Origin: Acidimicrobiia bacterium UBA5794
GTDB taxonomy: Bacteria > Actinomycetota > Acidimicrobiia > Spongiisociales > UBA5794
NCBI GenBank assembly: GCA_002418265.1
Contig: DIDS01000009.1
Span: forward strand, 1-64,000
DNA length: 64,000 bases
Direction: 5' to 3'
Shown: positions 41,779 to 51,254 of the stretch, in pieces
Layout of the letters: each line of letters starts with the position of its first letter
How positions within the stretch are numbered: the stretch's first letter is position 1
The notes under the pieces: model-generated
Seen by the model: only the letters and a program-made list of their open reading frames with translations
Told to the model about the DNA's origin: nothing
Database searches by the model: none
Made by a program: the position numbers and the translations under genes

Positions 41779-43428
41779 ATGAGCAAACCGATCATTGTCA
41801 CGGTCGATGACGATCCACAGGTGCTTGCCGCCGTTCGGCGAGATCTGCGAGCCAACTATGCAGCCGACTATCAGATTGTCTCGGCTGATTCGGGGCCCGA
41901 AGCACTCGAAACACTCAGGGAGATCCACAGCAGAGGTCAGGTCGTGGCGCTTTTCCTCGTCGACCAACGCATGCCAGACATGACCGGGACCGAGTTCCTG
42001 GTCGAAGCAATCAAGATATTCCCCGAAGCAAAGCGGTTGCTCCTCACTGCCTACGCCGACACCGATGCCGCCATTCAGGCGATCAACGAAGTCGGTCTTG
42101 ATCACTACCTGCTCAAGCCCTGGGATCCGCCCGAAGCCAAGCTGTACCCGATTCTCGATGATGTCCTCATGGATTGGAACGCACACGTTGGAGTCCCCTT
42201 CGACGGGGTTCGGGTGCTCGGTACCTCGTGGTCCCCGTCGACCTACGAGGTGAAGAAGTTCCTCGCCCGCAACGAAGTCCCCTATCGGTACATTGACATT
42301 GAACGCGACGCCGACGCAGCCGCGATCGTGAACGCATCCGGTGACACCGCGCGCCTTCCGCTCGTGATCCTCGCCGACGACTCCCAACTCTGGAACCCGG
42401 ACCGTCGCGAGCTTGCCGCAGCCATCGGTATCCATTCGGTGGCCGAGGCGCCGTTCTACGACCTTGTCATCGTTGGTGGAGGTCCCGCGGGTCTGGCTGC
42501 TGCGGTGTATGGGTCATCGGAAGGGCTTGCCACGGCGCTCATCGAACGTGAGGCACCGGGAGGGCAGGCAGGGACATCGTCACGTATCGAGAATTACCTG
42601 GGGTTTCCGAACGGTCTCAGTGGAGCGGACCTGGCACGAAGGGCCATCGCCCAGGCCACACGCCTCGGGGCCGAGCTGATCACAGCGCTGGAAGTAACGG
42701 GCGTCACGGTCGACGGGAATGCAAAGACCGTGCACCTTTCTGATGGTTCGCACCTCAAGGCAAGCGCGGTCATCGTTGCAAGTGGCATGACCGTCCGACG
42801 GCTCGGGGTTCCCGGCTACGAGCGGTATGAAGGTGCTGGGGTGTACTACGGGGCTGCTGCCACCGAGGCAGCGACGTACAAGGATCAACCCGTGTATGTG
42901 ATCGGCGGCGCCAACAGTGCAGGACAGGCAGCGGTGATGTTCTCAAAGACCTCAAGCACGGTCACGATGATTGTGCGCGCTGCTTCCCTTGAGGAGAAGA
43001 TGTCTCGGTATCTCGTCGATCAGATTGCCGCGATCGACAACATCGAGGTTCTCACGTCGACGCAGGTCATCGAGGTGACCGGTGACGACCGTGTCGAAGC
43101 AGTCCATCTTGGCAACACGGTGACCGGTACAGAAGAGACACGAGACGCATCTGCGCTCTTCGTCTTCGTCGGGGCGGTTCCCCATTCGGCGGTCGTGAAG
43201 GATCTTGTCTCGATGAACGACAGGGGGTTCATCTACACCGGTACGGATGTTCTTGCCTTCACAGACGCGTGGCACGAAAGCCGTGATCCGTATCACCTCG
43301 AGACCAGTGTGCCCGGGGTGTTCGCTGCGGGCGATGTCAGGGAGGGAGCGGTTCGCAGGGTCGCGAGCGCGGTTGGCGAAGGATCCGTGGCTGTGACGTT
43401 CGTCCACCGGTATCTGGCGAGCGTATGA
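41779..43428 (+). CDS. Response regulator fused to a glutaredoxin-like and a thioredoxin-reductase-like domain, cysteine-free
   Basis: 549 residues. REC domain 1-125 with phospho-acceptor Asp62 (FLVDQRMPDMTG) and Lys113 (LLKPWDPP). A glutaredoxin-like segment at about 143-220 has WSPST (151-155) where a CPxC would be expected. FAD/NAD(P) domain from about 225 with GGGPAG (233-238), PGGQAGTSSRIENYLGFP and GVFAAGDVR. The CATC motif of thioredoxin reductase is replaced by YGAAATE near 357. The whole protein contains no Cys, so it cannot do disulfide exchange. It probably uses FAD and NAD(P)H to sense or signal redox state. ATGA overlap with its partner kinase. Confidence 0.9.
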   Translation: MSKPIIVTVDDDPQVLAAVRRDLRANYAADYQIVSADSGPEALETLREIHSRGQVVALFLVDQRMPDMTGTEFLVEAIKIFPEAKRLLLTAYADTDAAIQAINEVGLDHYLLKPWDPPEAKLYPILDDVLMDWNAHVGVPFDGVRVLGTSWSPSTYEVKKFLARNEVPYRYIDIERDADAAAIVNASGDTARLPLVILADDSQLWNPDRRELAAAIGIHSVAEAPFYDLVIVGGGPAGLAAAVYGSSEGLATALIEREAPGGQAGTSSRIENYLGFPNGLSGADLARRAIAQATRLGAELITALEVTGVTVDGNAKTVHLSDGSHLKASAVIVASGMTVRRLGVPGYERYEGAGVYYGAAATEAATYKDQPVYVIGGANSAGQAAVMFSKTSSTVTMIVRAASLEEKMSRYLVDQIAAIDNIEVLTSTQVIEVTGDDRVEAVHLGNTVTGTEETRDASALFVFVGAVPHSAVVKDLVSMNDRGFIYTGTDVLAFTDAWHESRDPYHLETSVPGVFAAGDVREGAVRRVASAVGEGSVAVTFVHRYLASV

Positions 43429-44786
43429 GTGATTTCGACCTGCGGTCGGTGTCGCTTTTTGAGCACCTTCCCGAAGGTCCGCTCGAGATGTTGTCGCAAA
43501 GCCTCATCGAGTGCGGTTTGGCACGCGGCGAAACCCTGTTCGATGAGGGTGATGTGGGAGACAAGGCGTACATCGTCACGAGTGGGGAACTCGAGATACT
43601 CAAGGAGGCGGCAGGTCGACAGGTTCGCATTGCTGTTTCTGGAGAGGGTGTGATCGTTGGAGAAATGGCGCTTCTGACCGCCGAGCCGAGAAACGCCACA
43701 GCCAGAGCCTTGTCCGATGCCTCACTGGTCGCGATCCCCAAGGAAGCATTCGACTCGGTCCTTGCTTCAAGCGTCGAAGCGACGAGGGCCCTCTTCGATG
43801 TGTTCCTCCAGCGTTGGCGCGAGCAAGAGGATCGCCTCAGACAGTCCGAACGCATGGCCCAGATCGGTGTTCTCACCGCTGGGCTCGCCCATGAAATGAA
43901 CAACCCTGCCGCCGCGGTGACGCGAGGTGCCAACGAACTCCACGCAGCAATCGAACGCTATGTCATGGCAGCCAAAGCAATACCGGCCGACGTCACGCTT
44001 CCGTTCAGATTGGCTGAGCGGGAACGTCCCCGGCTGTCTGGCATGATCCGTGCCGATCGAGAAGAGGCACTGGAGGACGCCCTTGCAGTCCTCGGTGTGA
44101 GCGATCCGTGGAAGTACTCGGCGTCGCTGGTTGAAGCCGGTGTTGTTGTCGATGATCTCGCCACGTTTCCGGCGGATCACGCTTCGCTTGTCGTTGAGAT
44201 CATGGCAGCCGAGGCGGACGTGTACTCGCTTTTGGCAGAGATCAACGAAGGATCCAAGAGGCTGTCGGAACTCGTCGGTGCATTGAAGTCCTATTCCTTC
44301 CTTGACCAGGCTCCGATCCAGGAGGTCGATGTCTCCAGAGGCATCGAGGACACGCTCTTGATCCTGCGATCCAAGACCAAGGACATCGAGATCGAGCGCG
44401 ACTATCAAGACGACCTACCAGCCATCACTGCGTACGGCAGTCAGCTCAACCAGGTTTGGACAAACCTGATCGACAACGCGAGCGATTCGCTCCGGGACTC
44501 AGCGACAGAGGATCCGAGGATCTCGATCCGTGCCGTTGAGGTGGGCGACTGCATTGTGGTGACCATCCATGACAACGGCCCAGGCATCCCTGTCGAAATG
44601 CAGGACCGCATCTTCGAGAAGTTCTATACGACCAAAGAGCCGGGAAAAGGCACGGGCCTCGGACTCGACACGGTGTACAGCATCGTCGTGAACCAGCACC
44701 GCGGTGCGATCGAAGTCGATTCCGTACCTGGCTCAACGACGTTCACCGTCAAGATTCCCAAGAATCAAAACACGACGGTGGTGTGA
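43425..44786 (+). CDS. Cyclic-nucleotide-binding sensor histidine kinase
   Basis: 453 residues. A cNMP-binding domain covers 1-120 (LARGETLFDEGDVGDKAYIV, GVIVGEMALLTAEPRNATAR). The H box has His156 in TAGLAHEMNNPAAAV. The ATPase domain has NLIDNASDSL, DNGPGIP and GTGLGLDTVYS. No membrane segment, so it is cytoplasmic. It overlaps the cysteine-free response regulator and should be its kinase. The phosphate-type pocket motif GEMALLTAEPRNATA fits cAMP/cGMP binding, but the ligand is not proven. Confidence 0.92.
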   Translation: MSDFDLRSVSLFEHLPEGPLEMLSQSLIECGLARGETLFDEGDVGDKAYIVTSGELEILKEAAGRQVRIAVSGEGVIVGEMALLTAEPRNATARALSDASLVAIPKEAFDSVLASSVEATRALFDVFLQRWREQEDRLRQSERMAQIGVLTAGLAHEMNNPAAAVTRGANELHAAIERYVMAAKAIPADVTLPFRLAERERPRLSGMIRADREEALEDALAVLGVSDPWKYSASLVEAGVVVDDLATFPADHASLVVEIMAAEADVYSLLAEINEGSKRLSELVGALKSYSFLDQAPIQEVDVSRGIEDTLLILRSKTKDIEIERDYQDDLPAITAYGSQLNQVWTNLIDNASDSLRDSATEDPRISIRAVEVGDCIVVTIHDNGPGIPVEMQDRIFEKFYTTKEPGKGTGLGLDTVYSIVVNQHRGAIEVDSVPGSTTFTVKIPKNQNTTVV

Positions 44787-44805
44787 CACGCCCTGGCGAC
44801 ACGGC

Positions 44806-45984
44806 TCAGTCCTCCGCCGGCGACGGAGCGTCGTTGAGTGTTGCATCCTCATCGGCATCGGAATACTTGGACTGATAGACGACCTCTCGTGGCGTGTGGT
44901 AGTTCCCGATGAACGATGTGATGAGCGCGGCAACGGGGAGTGCCATGAACGCACCCATCGGGCCGCCGATCGCACCACCAGCGAGTGCGGCACCGAACGC
45001 CACACCGCCGTTGAGGGTCATCGTTTGTGCGCTCACCCTCGGGCTTAACCAGTAGTTCTCGACCTGCTGATACACGAGCACATAGGCAAGCACGATGAGT
45101 CCTTGCACCGTCCCTTGCATGGCGAGGGTGATCGCGATCGGGATGGCACCTCCGATGTATGTTCCGATCGCCGGAATGAACTCGGATACGAATCCAGCGA
45201 ATATCGCCAACGGCAACGCGATTGCAGTCGGAAGCCCGACAAGCACCATGGTGAAGAAGAAACCTGAACCGTTGATGACCATCAGGATCATCCGGGAGTA
45301 GAAGTAACCGCCGGTTTGCTCCATGGCCGTGTCCCAGGTCCAGCCGAGCCGCTGCTGCGTGTCGGGGCTGAACCAGGAGAGAATGATCGTTTGGATGCGC
45401 TGGTTGTTCGCAGCGAAGTAGAACGTGAACAAAGCAATCGTCATGGCAGCAAAGATGAGACCGATACCGGTCGCAAATACGCCAAGCAGACCACCGAGGG
45501 CAGCTTGCAACCATTCAGAGGTTGCGGCAGCAGCATCGGCTCCGGCCTCACCGGTCGCCGCGACATCGGATCCGCTGAGGCTCACACCAAAGGTGTCAGA
45601 AACCCACTGATTTGCCTGACCGACCCAGGTCGCGGCATTGTCACCGATCAGTGTCGCGACATCCACCATCATCGGAATCAGGAAGAAGATCATGACGAGA
45701 AAGAACAAGGTGAAGATCCCGTAGATGGCGCCGACAGCTGCGCCGCGCTTCCAGCCACGCTTTTTGTGGATCCGTTCAACCAGCGGGACAATCGCGAGTG
45801 CAAAGAAGAAGGCGATGATCAGTTGCACGACCAATCCGCGTGCCCGATTGAATACGATCACGGCGCCGACCGTCAGGAGAACCGCGCCGATCACATGCCA
45901 GATCGACCGGGGACTGATCTCGAAGATCACGACGCCGTTGGAGGCTTCGTCCTGCCCCTTGGGGCCGTTGCCCATATCACTCAT
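44806..45984 (-). CDS. AI-2E family transporter (COG0628 permease)
   Basis: 392 residues, about eight membrane segments. Family marks are VVQLIIAFFFALAIVPLVER near residue 50, TFYFAANNQRIQTIILSWFS in the middle, and GFVSEFIPAIGTYIGGAIPI followed by GAIGGPMGAFMALPVAALIT at the end. Members export AI-2 or exchange ions; the name alone does not prove quorum sensing. The C-terminal tail is acidic. Convergent with the kinase gene, divergent from the RecB-like nuclease gene. Confidence 0.9.
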   Translation of the reverse strand: MSDMGNGPKGQDEASNGVVIFEISPRSIWHVIGAVLLTVGAVIVFNRARGLVVQLIIAFFFALAIVPLVERIHKKRGWKRGAAVGAIYGIFTLFFLVMIFFLIPMMVDVATLIGDNAATWVGQANQWVSDTFGVSLSGSDVAATGEAGADAAAATSEWLQAALGGLLGVFATGIGLIFAAMTIALFTFYFAANNQRIQTIILSWFSPDTQQRLGWTWDTAMEQTGGYFYSRMILMVINGSGFFFTMVLVGLPTAIALPLAIFAGFVSEFIPAIGTYIGGAIPIAITLAMQGTVQGLIVLAYVLVYQQVENYWLSPRVSAQTMTLNGGVAFGAALAGGAIGGPMGAFMALPVAALITSFIGNYHTPREVVYQSKYSDADEDATLNDAPSPAED

Positions 45985-46197
45985 GTTGCTTTCCCTTCAG
46001 GGCCAATAGGTATCGGGGGTGATCATACGATGTCTCCTCCAGCCGGTGCTGATCTCGGCCGGTCATTCCATGGGTCCACGGCAACATTGCTTACGGGCGA
46101 GATCACCCGTGATCGGCGATGACATTTCATCACGGTCATATGGCTCCGCGGCGACTCCCAAGCGAAATTCGTCACAGGCACGTTGTAGGTTGTCACC
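45985..46197. other. Divergent intergenic region with an inverted repeat
   Basis: 213 bp between the AI-2E permease and the TM0106-type gene. It contains CCGTGAT (46107-46113) and ATCACGG (46129-46135), with an inner GATGA/TCATC pair. This could be an operator or a hairpin. I see no clear promoter boxes. Confidence 0.4.
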
Positions 46198-47844
46198 ATG
46201 GCAACGAGGCACAGCACCAGGACTGCAGCGACACCGCATCAACCGCTCGACCCGAACCATCGACAATCTCTGTCCGTAGCCGGTGGTGAGATCGGGTTGT
46301 GTCTGACACGCATCCATCACAACCGATACACGGAGGCAACACCCGTCGATGATCCGGTGAGGCAGCGTCGGGCCCAGATCGGATTTGACCACGAGAAGGC
46401 CGTTGTCGACGCTCTGACCCAGATATCGGCAGGAACGATTGAACACGTCTCGACAACAGGTTCAGCCGCGTACCGCGCGACCACGACCGCCCTCGCCAAC
46501 AGGGTCGATGTCATCTTCGGTGGTCGGATCGCTTCACCTGATGGGACCTTGGTCGGCGCGCCAGACATCCTCGTGAGACTGCCAACCGGCTACACAGCCG
46601 TCGAGATCAAGGCCCATCTCGTGGTTGGGGACTCAGGCACACCGGCACGGATCACACCACTTGACGCCTTGGCATCAATTGACTTCCGTGTCGATGTCCC
46701 TGACGAAGCGGCGTCGGCCTTCCGACCGAACCGGCGGCGGGACCTCTACCAGGTAGCCCACTACTGGCGCATTCTCGATGCGATGGGATACGCGTCCGAT
46801 CTCCCGGTGGGTGGTGTAATCGGCACCGAAGAGCCCTTCGCCTGTGCATGGGTTGAACTCGACAACGGAAAGCGGTCGATTCTCATCGACACCATCGAAC
46901 GGACGGATCAGGCCCTTGAAGCTGTTCGCCACGGATCAGATCATCGAGATGTTCCGCTCGTCGCACCGTGGTGGCGGAGCGAATGCGGCACCTGTGAGTG
47001 GATGTCGCTGTGTCACCAAGCCTTGGTGGCGGCGGATGATCCGACACTGCTCAACCACGTGTCGAACGAGACACGGACGATCCTCACCGAATACGGTATT
47101 GGGTCGATCACCGACATCGCATCGCTTCCACCAAACGATGAGCGATTGGCTGAGCCATCGATCGTGTTTCAGGCCCGTGCCTGGATCCATGACGGGATGC
47201 TGCGGAGACCCGGGACCGAGGCCCCCATCGACGTACCAACCCCTGGGCGGCAAGTGGACTTCGACATCGAGACCTACTTGGGACGAATCTACCTCGCAGG
47301 GTTCTTGATCACTGAGAACGGGTTGTCTGTGTTTGATCCCGTTGTTGACTGGGACGGAACCGAGGCATCTGAGGCCGATTTCGTCAGGCGTTTGTTCGAT
47401 CGGCTCGCGTCGTACGCTGATGACAACACATGTGTGTTCTATTGGACCGGCTACGAGCCATCCACGCTCAGTGCCACCGGCGAACGTCTCGGTCTGACCG
47501 TTCCGGGGTTTGCCACGGTCCAGGACTGGTTCGACACCTGCTCACTCGATCTTCACCGCTGGACCAAGGATCGGTTCGTGTCTCCGTCGGGATATGGCCT
47601 CAAGACAATCGCACCGCTCTGTGGTTTCGACTGGCGCGACGACGACCCAGGCGGTCAACAATCCGAGATCTGGTTCGAGGAATTGCTTGCAGGTGACACC
47701 GCGATGAAGCAACGCCTGTTGGACTACAACGAGGACGATGTCGCAGCCCAACTCGCGATCCGACGCTGGATCATTTCCCGTGACGATGGTGGGGGCCCGG
47801 GCTCTGCGATCCCGTCTGTCACCGATTGGCCCATCGCGGGCTAG
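46198..47844 (+). CDS. TM0106-family RecB-like nuclease with RNase H-like domain
   Basis: 548 residues. The first half has a RecB-type PD-(D/E)XK site: GAPDILVRLP followed by AVEIKAHLV, with Glu near residue 136 and Lys near 138. A Cys cluster follows (SECGTCEWMSLCHQALVA), typical of Fe-S RecB-like nucleases. The second half begins with an exonuclease-type motif VDFDIET near residue 354 and continues with YLAGFLI, like the RNase_H_2 domain of this family. No repeat array is nearby, so a CRISPR role is not supported; repair or plasmid/phage defence is possible. Confidence 0.87.
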   Translation: MATRHSTRTAATPHQPLDPNHRQSLSVAGGEIGLCLTRIHHNRYTEATPVDDPVRQRRAQIGFDHEKAVVDALTQISAGTIEHVSTTGSAAYRATTTALANRVDVIFGGRIASPDGTLVGAPDILVRLPTGYTAVEIKAHLVVGDSGTPARITPLDALASIDFRVDVPDEAASAFRPNRRRDLYQVAHYWRILDAMGYASDLPVGGVIGTEEPFACAWVELDNGKRSILIDTIERTDQALEAVRHGSDHRDVPLVAPWWRSECGTCEWMSLCHQALVAADDPTLLNHVSNETRTILTEYGIGSITDIASLPPNDERLAEPSIVFQARAWIHDGMLRRPGTEAPIDVPTPGRQVDFDIETYLGRIYLAGFLITENGLSVFDPVVDWDGTEASEADFVRRLFDRLASYADDNTCVFYWTGYEPSTLSATGERLGLTVPGFATVQDWFDTCSLDLHRWTKDRFVSPSGYGLKTIAPLCGFDWRDDDPGGQQSEIWFEELLAGDTAMKQRLLDYNEDDVAAQLAIRRWIISRDDGGGPGSAIPSVTDWPIAG

Positions 47845-47936
47845 CACGCGTAGCCCAATGGCTGGCTACGCAATCTGTGACCCTCGGTAGCCTGACGACT
47901 CCAGGGCGACGACGATTCGTCGCAGTCGGAAAGAGC

Positions 47937-49553
47937 ATGACCGCGCGACCGATCATCACAGCGATTCTGTCGGCACTGATTCCAGGTGCCGGACAGCTCC
48001 TCGCGCGGCGCCCGCTGCGGGCTGCCATCTTCTTCGTGCCCACCGCCATGACGGCGATTGCTGCGTACGTGTTTTTCGATCAGGGCACGCTCGGGATGGC
48101 GGGTCTCCTCGTCCGGCCGACTTTTCTCACCGGCTTGCTGGTACTCGATGTGCTTCTCCTTGTGTGGCGTGCCGTATCCGTGATCGACGCCTTCGTTCTC
48201 ACATCCGAACCAGGGAATCGAGAGTGGCTCGCAGTTCCGATGGCTTTCATCCTTCTCGTTGTGGCCATCCCGCATGTCATGGTGTGGAGCTATGTAACCG
48301 ACACGCTCGACGCGTTGAACTCCACTTTCGTCACTGCATCGTCGATGCAACAGATGAGAGCCGGTCACCGAGATCTCGCAGGACGCACCGTCGACTACCG
48401 GCAACTCGGATCTGCAGCAACCACGAGAACCGTGTATTCGCAAGCGAGCCGCAGCGCCATTTTCGAACCAGATTTCGGGGATCCGGAGGCGGTGCGCGTG
48501 TGGCCTGAGCTCGCTTCAAAGGTCATCACTCCGGCCCCGTATCAACTTCCCGACAATCCGCTTGGCGGCGACCGACTCACGATTCTCCTCGTCGGAGGCG
48601 ATGCGGGACCCAACCGAGAGGGCCTACGAACCGACTCAATGAACGTTGTGACCGTCGACCTCACCTCGGGGGAAGTGACTCTCTTCGGTTTCCCACGCAA
48701 CTTCAAGCTCATGCCACTGCCTGGGCGATTCAGGAACTCGTTCGTCGGGTTGGAGCAGGTCGTCATCGAGAGGGATCTCACGGACGCAGACGGTGATGGA
48801 TGGCCAGATACGTGGTACGACCAAGACGGTGACTCCATCCCCGATGAACCACCGTTTGTGTCATGTCACTGCTTCCCGAAGATGCTGAACGAGGTTCATC
48901 AGTACACGCAGGACTGGACACAGACGTACCCGTACTCACCGGATCCGGGTCTCTCGGCGTTGACGGAGATCCTGTCCAACGCAATGGACCTTCCCATCGA
49001 TTACTTCGTGATGGTTGACATGGCGGGGTTCGTAAATGTCATCGACGCAATCGGCGGTGTCGACATCAATGTGAAGGAGCCCTACCACGTCAAGGTGTCC
49101 TCTCCTGAGGTCGGGAAACCGAAGGCTGCCATCAACGTTGAACCCGGCATGAATCATCTCGACGGTCTTGAAGCACTCGCATATACGCGGTGGCGCATCG
49201 GATCGTCTGACTATCACCGAATGGGTCGCCAGCGCTGCCTCATCCGAGCCGCGGCGACCCAGACCAATACACTCGATCTCATCCGGGCGTACCCGACCCT
49301 GCTCGACCTCATGCGCGAGTCGATCACCACCGATATTCCAATAGACGCACTACCAGACCTCGTGTGGGCTGCGGGTCAGATCGATCTCGATCGTGTCGCA
49401 ACCGTTGGCTTCGTCCCACCCACATACAACGACGGACGCACGCCAGGTCACTACCCCATACCCGACATTGGCAGGATCCGTTGGAAGGTCAAAGATGTGC
49501 TCGAAAACGGCGTCGACTCACAGTCGTCCTCAGGCAAAAGCGAATGCGATTGA
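47937..49553 (+). CDS. LytR-CpsA-Psr (LCP) family cell-envelope enzyme with Ca-type insertion
   Basis: 538 residues from the ATG at 47937 (GGAAAG before it). The N-terminus has four membrane helices (FFVPTAMTAIAAYVFF, LLVLDVLLLVWRAVSVIDAF). The LCP domain starts at GGDRLTILLVGGDAGPNREG, with Arg and Asp in LRTDSMNVVTVDLTSG and FGFPRNFK, and ends with GLEALAYTRWRIGSSDYHRM. An insertion of about 60 residues carries DADGDGWPDTWYDQDGDSIP, a thrombospondin/EF-like Ca2+ motif. LCP enzymes attach teichoic acid or arabinogalactan-type polymers to peptidoglycan. Confidence 0.9.
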   Translation: MTARPIITAILSALIPGAGQLLARRPLRAAIFFVPTAMTAIAAYVFFDQGTLGMAGLLVRPTFLTGLLVLDVLLLVWRAVSVIDAFVLTSEPGNREWLAVPMAFILLVVAIPHVMVWSYVTDTLDALNSTFVTASSMQQMRAGHRDLAGRTVDYRQLGSAATTRTVYSQASRSAIFEPDFGDPEAVRVWPELASKVITPAPYQLPDNPLGGDRLTILLVGGDAGPNREGLRTDSMNVVTVDLTSGEVTLFGFPRNFKLMPLPGRFRNSFVGLEQVVIERDLTDADGDGWPDTWYDQDGDSIPDEPPFVSCHCFPKMLNEVHQYTQDWTQTYPYSPDPGLSALTEILSNAMDLPIDYFVMVDMAGFVNVIDAIGGVDINVKEPYHVKVSSPEVGKPKAAINVEPGMNHLDGLEALAYTRWRIGSSDYHRMGRQRCLIRAAATQTNTLDLIRAYPTLLDLMRESITTDIPIDALPDLVWAAGQIDLDRVATVGFVPPTYNDGRTPGHYPIPDIGRIRWKVKDVLENGVDSQSSSGKSECD

Positions 49554-49620
49554 CGGCGCGTACCCAGGGCTCGAGAGTACATATTTGTCCAATACAGCCC
49601 ACAGAACAGATCGAGACGGG

Positions 49621-49653
49621 CAGATGCCGCGTACCCAGGGTACGCGGCATCTG
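49621..49653. terminator. Perfect 15-bp hairpin between convergent genes
   Basis: CAGATGCCGCGTACC-CAG-GGTACGCGGCATCTG, 15-bp arms and a 3-base loop. It stands between the LCP gene and the convergent nitrite reductase gene and could end both. No long T-run. A part of the arm (GCGTACCCAGGG) is repeated near 49557. Confidence 0.75.
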
Positions 49654-49661
49654 CTACCGAA

Positions 49662-51254
49662 CTATCCGGCGGGTGTAACCGTCACCTTGCCGATCATCCA
49701 TGGATGCGGTGTGCAGTGGTAGTCGAACACACCCTCCTCGGTGAAGGTGTATGACCATGTTGCCCCGGGGTCAAGGAATCCCGAGTCGAACTTGCCGTCT
49801 GACGTCCCAACGTTGTTCACAGACGGACCTGACGTCACGGTGTGGAGCACCGTATCGCCGTTCGTCCACGTCACGGTGGTTCCAACCTCAACCGTCAGCT
49901 CGGCTGGGCTGTATGCGTCACCGGCATTCGCGGGATCAAGCCAACCGTCCTTCGTGATCGTCACCTGGACCGCTTCTGCTGGTGGTGGTGCTTCTCCGCC
50001 ATCTCCACCGTCTGGCGTTGCACCTCCGACAAAGATCTCGGGATTCCCATCACCCGAAATCTCGATCATGCCGAGCGCGCCCTTGTAGAACGTACGGCTC
50101 AAGGCGTGATCAACCAGAAGGACCGTTTGGGGAACGTACGCCTGAAGTTCGACAATGGTTCCGCCACCTGCGGGGATCAGCGTCGTCTGGGATCCGCGAA
50201 TGATCGGATTGCCGGGTGTGGTCGCACCTTCCGAATACACAGCGTCCCACTGTGATCCGATGGGGTGGAAGCTTGAGATGAGGTTGAGGCCCTCGTTCAC
50301 AAAGTAGATCCGTGTGCGTTCGCCAACATTCATCTTGAGGGAATTGTCACCAGCAATGGCACCGACGACACCGTTGAACACCACATAGGTCGGGTCCTCA
50401 TCGACCAGCGCGACCTTGTCGATGTCGACGAGTCCGTCCGCATCGGGTTCGGTGATGTACCACTCGGATTGCACGACCGCCCATTCGTGATCAACCGCAG
50501 GAAGTGGAACCTCGGGATCAACGATGAACATGCCGTACATGCCGTGCATGATGTGAACAGGGACATCACCGTAGGCGCAGTGGTACATGAACGCTCCTGA
50601 GTACAGGAGCCTGACATCAATCGACACGGTCTCACCCGGGACAGCGAGCAGGTCTGCTGCACCGCCACCTTCGCCGGTGACGGCGTGGAAGTCGATGTTG
50701 TGGGGGTTCTTGTTTTCGGGCAGGTTGGTCAACGTGATGGTGACGAAGTCACCGACACGACCGCGGAGAATTGGTGCAGGTGTACCACAGACAACCTGTG
50801 AGTCACCTTCGACGCGATATCCCCACATGTCGATCTTGACGCCGTTGGCGGCATCGATCTCGCACACGTTCTCAAGAACCTCAAGACGAACCTCGTACTT
50901 TGCCTGGTAGTCGCGGGTGATCGGGGCAGCAACATCGGGTGCATACGCGACGTGTACCTCACCGTCGGGGGCCGGCTGAAGATCTGCAACCGGTGTCAAC
51001 TCAGGTACAACACTCTGACTCGTGTCGACGGCAACCCCGACACCACCGGTTGGTAGATCAAGGTTGTCCACCGAGTTCTGTACGAGCAGATCTGCTGTTG
51101 CCTGATCCATCGATGGCCGCACCGCAATGAGCGTGAGAGCAATCGTTGCGATCAGGATGGCAAGCCCGACACCGGCAACGGCGACGGCCGTCCAAACACC
51201 AAGTACCGAATGGGTGTGGTCAGGCTTGGGTGGGTATGGCTGTTTCTCTGACAT
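49662..51254 (-). CDS. nirK: Membrane-anchored copper nitrite reductase with C-terminal cupredoxin
   Basis: 530 residues. An N-terminal membrane helix (residues about 18-45) anchors the enzyme. Two cupredoxin domains of NirK type follow: NIDFHAVTG near residue 187 with the catalytic Asp and a type 2 His, and FMYHCAYGDVPVHIMHGMYG near 221 with type 1 Cys, His and Met. SFHPIG and LLVDHALSR give the other type 2 ligands. After a Pro/Gly linker a third cupredoxin domain starts near residue 430 (VLHTVTSG ... DYHCTPHPWM) with a full type 1 set. It reduces nitrite to nitric oxide, and the extra domain likely delivers electrons. Ribosome site GGGAAGAG. Confidence 0.9.
   Translation of the reverse strand: MSEKQPYPPKPDHTHSVLGVWTAVAVAGVGLAILIATIALTLIAVRPSMDQATADLLVQNSVDNLDLPTGGVGVAVDTSQSVVPELTPVADLQPAPDGEVHVAYAPDVAAPITRDYQAKYEVRLEVLENVCEIDAANGVKIDMWGYRVEGDSQVVCGTPAPILRGRVGDFVTITLTNLPENKNPHNIDFHAVTGEGGGAADLLAVPGETVSIDVRLLYSGAFMYHCAYGDVPVHIMHGMYGMFIVDPEVPLPAVDHEWAVVQSEWYITEPDADGLVDIDKVALVDEDPTYVVFNGVVGAIAGDNSLKMNVGERTRIYFVNEGLNLISSFHPIGSQWDAVYSEGATTPGNPIIRGSQTTLIPAGGGTIVELQAYVPQTVLLVDHALSRTFYKGALGMIEISGDGNPEIFVGGATPDGGDGGEAPPPAEAVQVTITKDGWLDPANAGDAYSPAELTVEVGTTVTWTNGDTVLHTVTSGPSVNNVGTSDGKFDSGFLDPGATWSYTFTEEGVFDYHCTPHPWMIGKVTVTPAG

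Noticed and set aside
41677..42435. N-terminal extension of the metallo-hydrolase frame
   Set aside because: The added 253 codons are opposite the response regulator and do not resemble an MBL or signal sequence. The GTG at 41676 starts the conserved domain.
44806..45984. Quorum-sensing function for the AI-2E gene
   Set aside because: The family name does not show AI-2 export. No luxS or lsr gene is visible, so I kept only the family name.
45316..46122. A 268-codon open frame opposite the AI-2E permease
   Set aside because: Charged and low-complexity translation, no start signal, and it covers the permease and its upstream region.
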